From positions 1-64,000 of the forward strand of contig NZ_BDQY01000002.1 of the NCBI RefSeq assembly GCF_002724055.1: a stretch of 64,000 nucleotides of DNA, given 5' to 3'. Under the pieces are notes generated by a model. It worked only from the letters and a program-made list of their open reading frames with translations. It ran no database searches and had not been told where the DNA came from. Positions 61,361 through 64,000 of the stretch are shown in pieces. This stretch comes from Tepidibacter mesophilus (lineage in GTDB: Bacteria > Bacillota > Clostridia > Peptostreptococcales > Peptostreptococcaceae). Both the position numbers and the translations under genes were made by a program. Positions within the stretch are counted from its first letter, which is position 1, and the number at the start of each line of letters is the position of its first letter.

Positions 61361-62743
61361 ATGGGTATGATACATAAATTTTCGTTAAATGGAGTTAATA
61401 TAGCTTTAGATGTAAATAGTGGAGCAGTTCATGTTATAGACAATGAAGCATATGATATTTTGGATTATTATAAGGATAAGAATATAGATGAAATAGTTGA
61501 TATTCTAAAGGATAAGTATTCAAAAGAAAAGATAGTTGAAGTATGTAATGAAATGAAAACTCTGGAAAAAGAAGGACTTTTATATTCAAATGATGAATAT
61601 GAATATCATCCGAGTTTTGTGAATAGAAAGCCTGTTGTAAAAGCTTTGTGTTTGCACATGGCTCATGATTGTAATTTAAAGTGTAAATATTGTTTCGCAT
61701 CTCAAGGAGATTTTGGTGGAGAAAGAAAACTTATGAGTTATGAAGTAGGAAAAAAATCATTAGATTACTTACTTGAAAATTCAGGCAATAGAAAAAATTT
61801 AGAAGTAGACTTCTTTGGTGGAGAACCTTTAATGAACTGGGAAGTAGTAAAAAAACTTGTTGAATATGGAAACGAAAAAGCTAAAGAAAAAAATAAGGTA
61901 TTTAGATTTACTATTACTACTAATGGTGTTTTGTTAGATGATGAAAAGATAGAATATATTAACAAAAATATGCACAATGTAGTATTAAGTCTTGATGGAA
62001 GAAAAGAAATAAACGATGAAATGAGACCTACTTTAAATGACAAAGGTAGTTATGACATTATAGTTCCTAAGTTTAAAAAATTAATAGATAGTAGAGATAA
62101 GAGTAAATACTACTATGTAAGGGGAACATTTACTAGAGATAACTTAGATTTCTCAAAAGATGTACTTCATTTTGCAGATTTGGGGTTTGATTTAACTTCT
62201 GTTGAGCCTGTAGTAGATAGTGATGACAACCCATATGCATTAAAAGAAGAAGATATACCTAAGATATTTGAAGAATATGAAAAATTGGCAGAAGAATATG
62301 CTAACAGAAAAATAAAAGATGACAATTTTACATTTTTCCACTATATGATAGATTTGGACCAAGGTCCTTGTGTTATTAAAAGGCTTACTGGTTGTGGTGC
62401 AGGATGTGAATATATGGCTGTAACACCAGAAGGTGATTTATATCCTTGCCATCAGTTTGTTGGAAATGAAGATTTTAAGCTTGGAAGTATACTTGATGAA
62501 AACTTAAGTATACCTAGGGATATACAACTTAAATTCCAAAATGCGCATGTATATGCAAAAGAAGAATGTAGAAACTGTTGGGCTAAATTTTATTGTTCAG
62601 GAGGATGTCATGCTAATGCACATAACTTTAATAATGATATATTAAAGCCTTATGAATTAGGGTGCAAGATGCAAAAAAAGCGTACAGAATGTGCGATTAT
62701 GGTTAAAGCTAAAATTATGTTGGAGGTAAGTAAAGATGATTAA
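61361..62743 (+). CDS. scfB: SCIFF radical SAM maturase
   Basis: Installs thioether crosslinks in SCIFF. The N-terminal RiPP recognition region (about 1-85) is followed by the radical SAM core with CNLKCKYCF (CxxxCxxC, about 103-110) and FFGGEPLMNW, and by the SPASM domain with CGAGC, YPCHQFVGN, the CRNCWAKFYCSGGCHANAHN region and the late CKMQKKRTEC. 460 aa, normal for TIGR03974-type enzymes. ATG 61361 follows AGGAGGTTCATATAG. Confidence 0.95.
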   Translation: MGMIHKFSLNGVNIALDVNSGAVHVIDNEAYDILDYYKDKNIDEIVDILKDKYSKEKIVEVCNEMKTLEKEGLLYSNDEYEYHPSFVNRKPVVKALCLHMAHDCNLKCKYCFASQGDFGGERKLMSYEVGKKSLDYLLENSGNRKNLEVDFFGGEPLMNWEVVKKLVEYGNEKAKEKNKVFRFTITTNGVLLDDEKIEYINKNMHNVVLSLDGRKEINDEMRPTLNDKGSYDIIVPKFKKLIDSRDKSKYYYVRGTFTRDNLDFSKDVLHFADLGFDLTSVEPVVDSDDNPYALKEEDIPKIFEEYEKLAEEYANRKIKDDNFTFFHYMIDLDQGPCVIKRLTGCGAGCEYMAVTPEGDLYPCHQFVGNEDFKLGSILDENLSIPRDIQLKFQNAHVYAKEECRNCWAKFYCSGGCHANAHNFNNDILKPYELGCKMQKKRTECAIMVKAKIMLEVSKDD

Positions 62744-63236
62744 GGAGTATGATGGAGAAAAACCTGAAATCCCCCATAGTTGTTTCATAGCAGAAAGTGC
62801 AGATGTTATAGGAAATGTAAAAATGGGGAAGAATACAAATGTATGGTATAACTGCGTATTAAGAGGCGATGAAAACGAAATAATAATAGGTGAAAACACT
62901 AATATACAAGATGGAACTGTAGTTCATATAAGTAAAGAAAATAAAACAGAAATAGGCAACTATGTCACTATTGGACATAAAGCAACTATACATGCTTGTA
63001 AAATAGGGAATTATAGTTTAATGGGTATGGGCGCTATAATATTAGATGGAGCTGAAATAGGAGATTATACATTAATTGGAGCAGGAAGCTTAGTTCCTCC
63101 TAATAAAAAAATTCCATCAGGTGTACTTGCTTATGGGAATCCTATTAAGGTTATAAGAGAATTGACTCAAGAAGAAAGAAATTCTTTAGAAAAATCTGCA
63201 ATAGATTATGTAGAATATGCTAAAAAGCATAAATAG
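62736..63236 (+). CDS. gamma-class carbonic anhydrase-like protein
   Basis: A 166-aa left-handed beta-helix hexapeptide protein (VIGNVKMGKNTNVWYNCVLRGDENEIIIGENTNIQDGTVVH). The zinc-binding His set is present in VVHIS, IGHKATIHAC; catalytic activity depends on residues that I cannot score fully. Its ATG lies inside the last codons of scfB (8-nt overlap), so it is translationally coupled to the maturase and must be co-transcribed. Confidence 0.9.
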   Translation: MIKEYDGEKPEIPHSCFIAESADVIGNVKMGKNTNVWYNCVLRGDENEIIIGENTNIQDGTVVHISKENKTEIGNYVTIGHKATIHACKIGNYSLMGMGAIILDGAEIGDYTLIGAGSLVPPNKKIPSGVLAYGNPIKVIRELTQEERNSLEKSAIDYVEYAKKHK

Positions 63237-63251
63237 GTTGGGGGTACATTT

Positions 63252-64000
63252 ATGAAACTTAAAAATTTATCAAAATTTATTAGTTTGTTTATTATTATTG
63301 TATTTTTTGCTTATGCTGCAATAAGCGGAGTTAACATAGGTAAAGTTAATATTAATCCTATGGAAAATTCAATAAAACAAGGATTAGATTTACAAGGTGG
63401 AGTATTCGTAGTTTACGAAGCTCAAACTGATGCAACAGGAGAAGAACTTAACAAAATTCTTGATCAAACTATAGAGGTATTTAGAAAGCGTATAGATGGT
63501 ATGGGGGTTTCTGAACCTGTTATAGTTAAAGAAGGAGAAAAAAGAATAAGAATAGAACTTCCAGGCGTTAAGAATGCCAAAGATGCAATGGATGCTATAG
63601 GAAAAACAGCACAACTTAAATTTATGAAAGAAGATGGAACTATAGTTGTAACGGGTAAAGAAGTTAAAACTTCGGAGGTTAAGTTTGACCAAAAAACTAA
63701 TCAACCTATAGTTTCTCTAGAATTTAATAGTGAAGGAGCTAAGAAGTTTGCAGATGCAACTAGAGAGCTTGCACCTACAAACTCTCCGATAGTTATAATT
63801 CTTGACAATGAGATTATATCATCTCCAAGAGTTAATCAAGAAATTCCAGATGGACAAGCTACAATAAGTGGTAATTTTACAGTTGAGAGTGCATCAGAAC
63901 TTTCTAACTTGATAAGAGCAGGAGCACTTCCAGTAGAATTTAAAGAAGTTCAAACATCTACTGTTACTGCAAGTCTTGGGGTAAATGCCCTTAAAAAAAG
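63252..64000 (+). CDS. secD: protein-export membrane protein SecD (partial, runs off the edge)
   Basis: The N-terminal 249 codons of SecD: first transmembrane helix (about 6-24), then the periplasmic P1 domain with GLDLQGGVFVVYEA, RKRIDGMGVSEPVI, QLKFM and the head region VSLEFNSEGAKKFADATREL; ends in SNLIRAGALPVEFKEVQ and begins the second membrane block. SecDF uses the proton or sodium gradient to pull exported proteins outward. ATG 63252 follows TTGGGGGTACATTT. The gene is cut by the window end at 64000. Confidence 0.95.
   Translation, partial: MKLKNLSKFISLFIIIVFFAYAAISGVNIGKVNINPMENSIKQGLDLQGGVFVVYEAQTDATGEELNKILDQTIEVFRKRIDGMGVSEPVIVKEGEKRIRIELPGVKNAKDAMDAIGKTAQLKFMKEDGTIVVTGKEVKTSEVKFDQKTNQPIVSLEFNSEGAKKFADATRELAPTNSPIVIILDNEIISSPRVNQEIPDGQATISGNFTVESASELSNLIRAGALPVEFKEVQTSTVTASLGVNALKK

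Overview
The window is AT-rich (roughly 30% GC by eye) DNA with long polycistronic runs, strong AGGAGG-type ribosome binding sites, many TTG/GTG starts and Rho-independent terminators. The gene set points to an anaerobic, motile, spore-forming Clostridia member, probably near Peptostreptococcaceae; the exact genus is inference. Supporting genes are flagellin, CheV, SpoIID, a BofC-like protein, a serine T-box, a lysine riboswitch and the SCIFF peptide with its radical SAM maturase. No tRNA, rRNA, CRISPR array, prophage or intact insertion sequence was seen.

Layout. 0-16 kb: mixed chromosomal genes. These are flagellin, DNA polymerase IV, an M24 peptidase, a GH73 glucosaminidase, a TudS-like DUF523/DUF1722 protein, an EEP-fold hydrolase, an alpha/beta hydrolase, a ClpE-type unfoldase, an unrecognised 159-aa protein, a DMT exporter, a BusR-like regulator, MurI, an AGCS symporter and a rhomboid-like membrane protein. 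16-26 kb: a sigma-54 enhancer-binding protein followed by a near-perfect -24/-12 promoter and an eleven-ORF Mrp/Mbh-type cation antiporter operon, in which mrpE carries an in-frame TAA. 26-31 kb: CheV, a probably Fur-controlled pair (DUF2325 protein and FeoB-associated Cys-rich peptide), a Cys-rich protein behind a 68-bp perfect palindrome, the second 160-aa paralogue, HflX, a HEAT-repeat protein and a Nudix-fold protein with a degraded Nudix box. 31-38 kb: a serine T-box (specifier UCC) ahead of a serine-biosynthesis operon, then a lysine riboswitch ahead of an NhaC-family transporter. 38-53 kb: housekeeping and small unknown genes, split TauE halves, NadE, YebC, an amino acid permease, an autoregulated ECF sigma/anti-sigma pair, a 5'-truncated SLH-domain gene, an SOD-like protein, a MATE pump and a siroheme-type redox protein. 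53-64 kb: the conserved block bofC-ruvCAB-spoIID-queA-tgt-yajC-SCIFF-scfB-gamma carbonic anhydrase-secD (secD runs off the edge).

Two window-wide patterns stand out. A dispersed, structured repeat of about 100 bp occurs in at least five copies (plus one degraded); one copy supplies the last ~22 codons and stop of a gene and one lies between SCIFF and its maturase. Several intergenic regions carry perfect palindromes of 42-68 bp with no loop, often reaching into the start or stop codons of neighbouring genes.

The best candidates for something not previously described are the sigma-54-controlled Mrp/Mbh-like operon with its interrupted mrpE, the repeat family, and the pair of unrecognised 159/160-aa paralogues, one of which sits behind a leader terminator.
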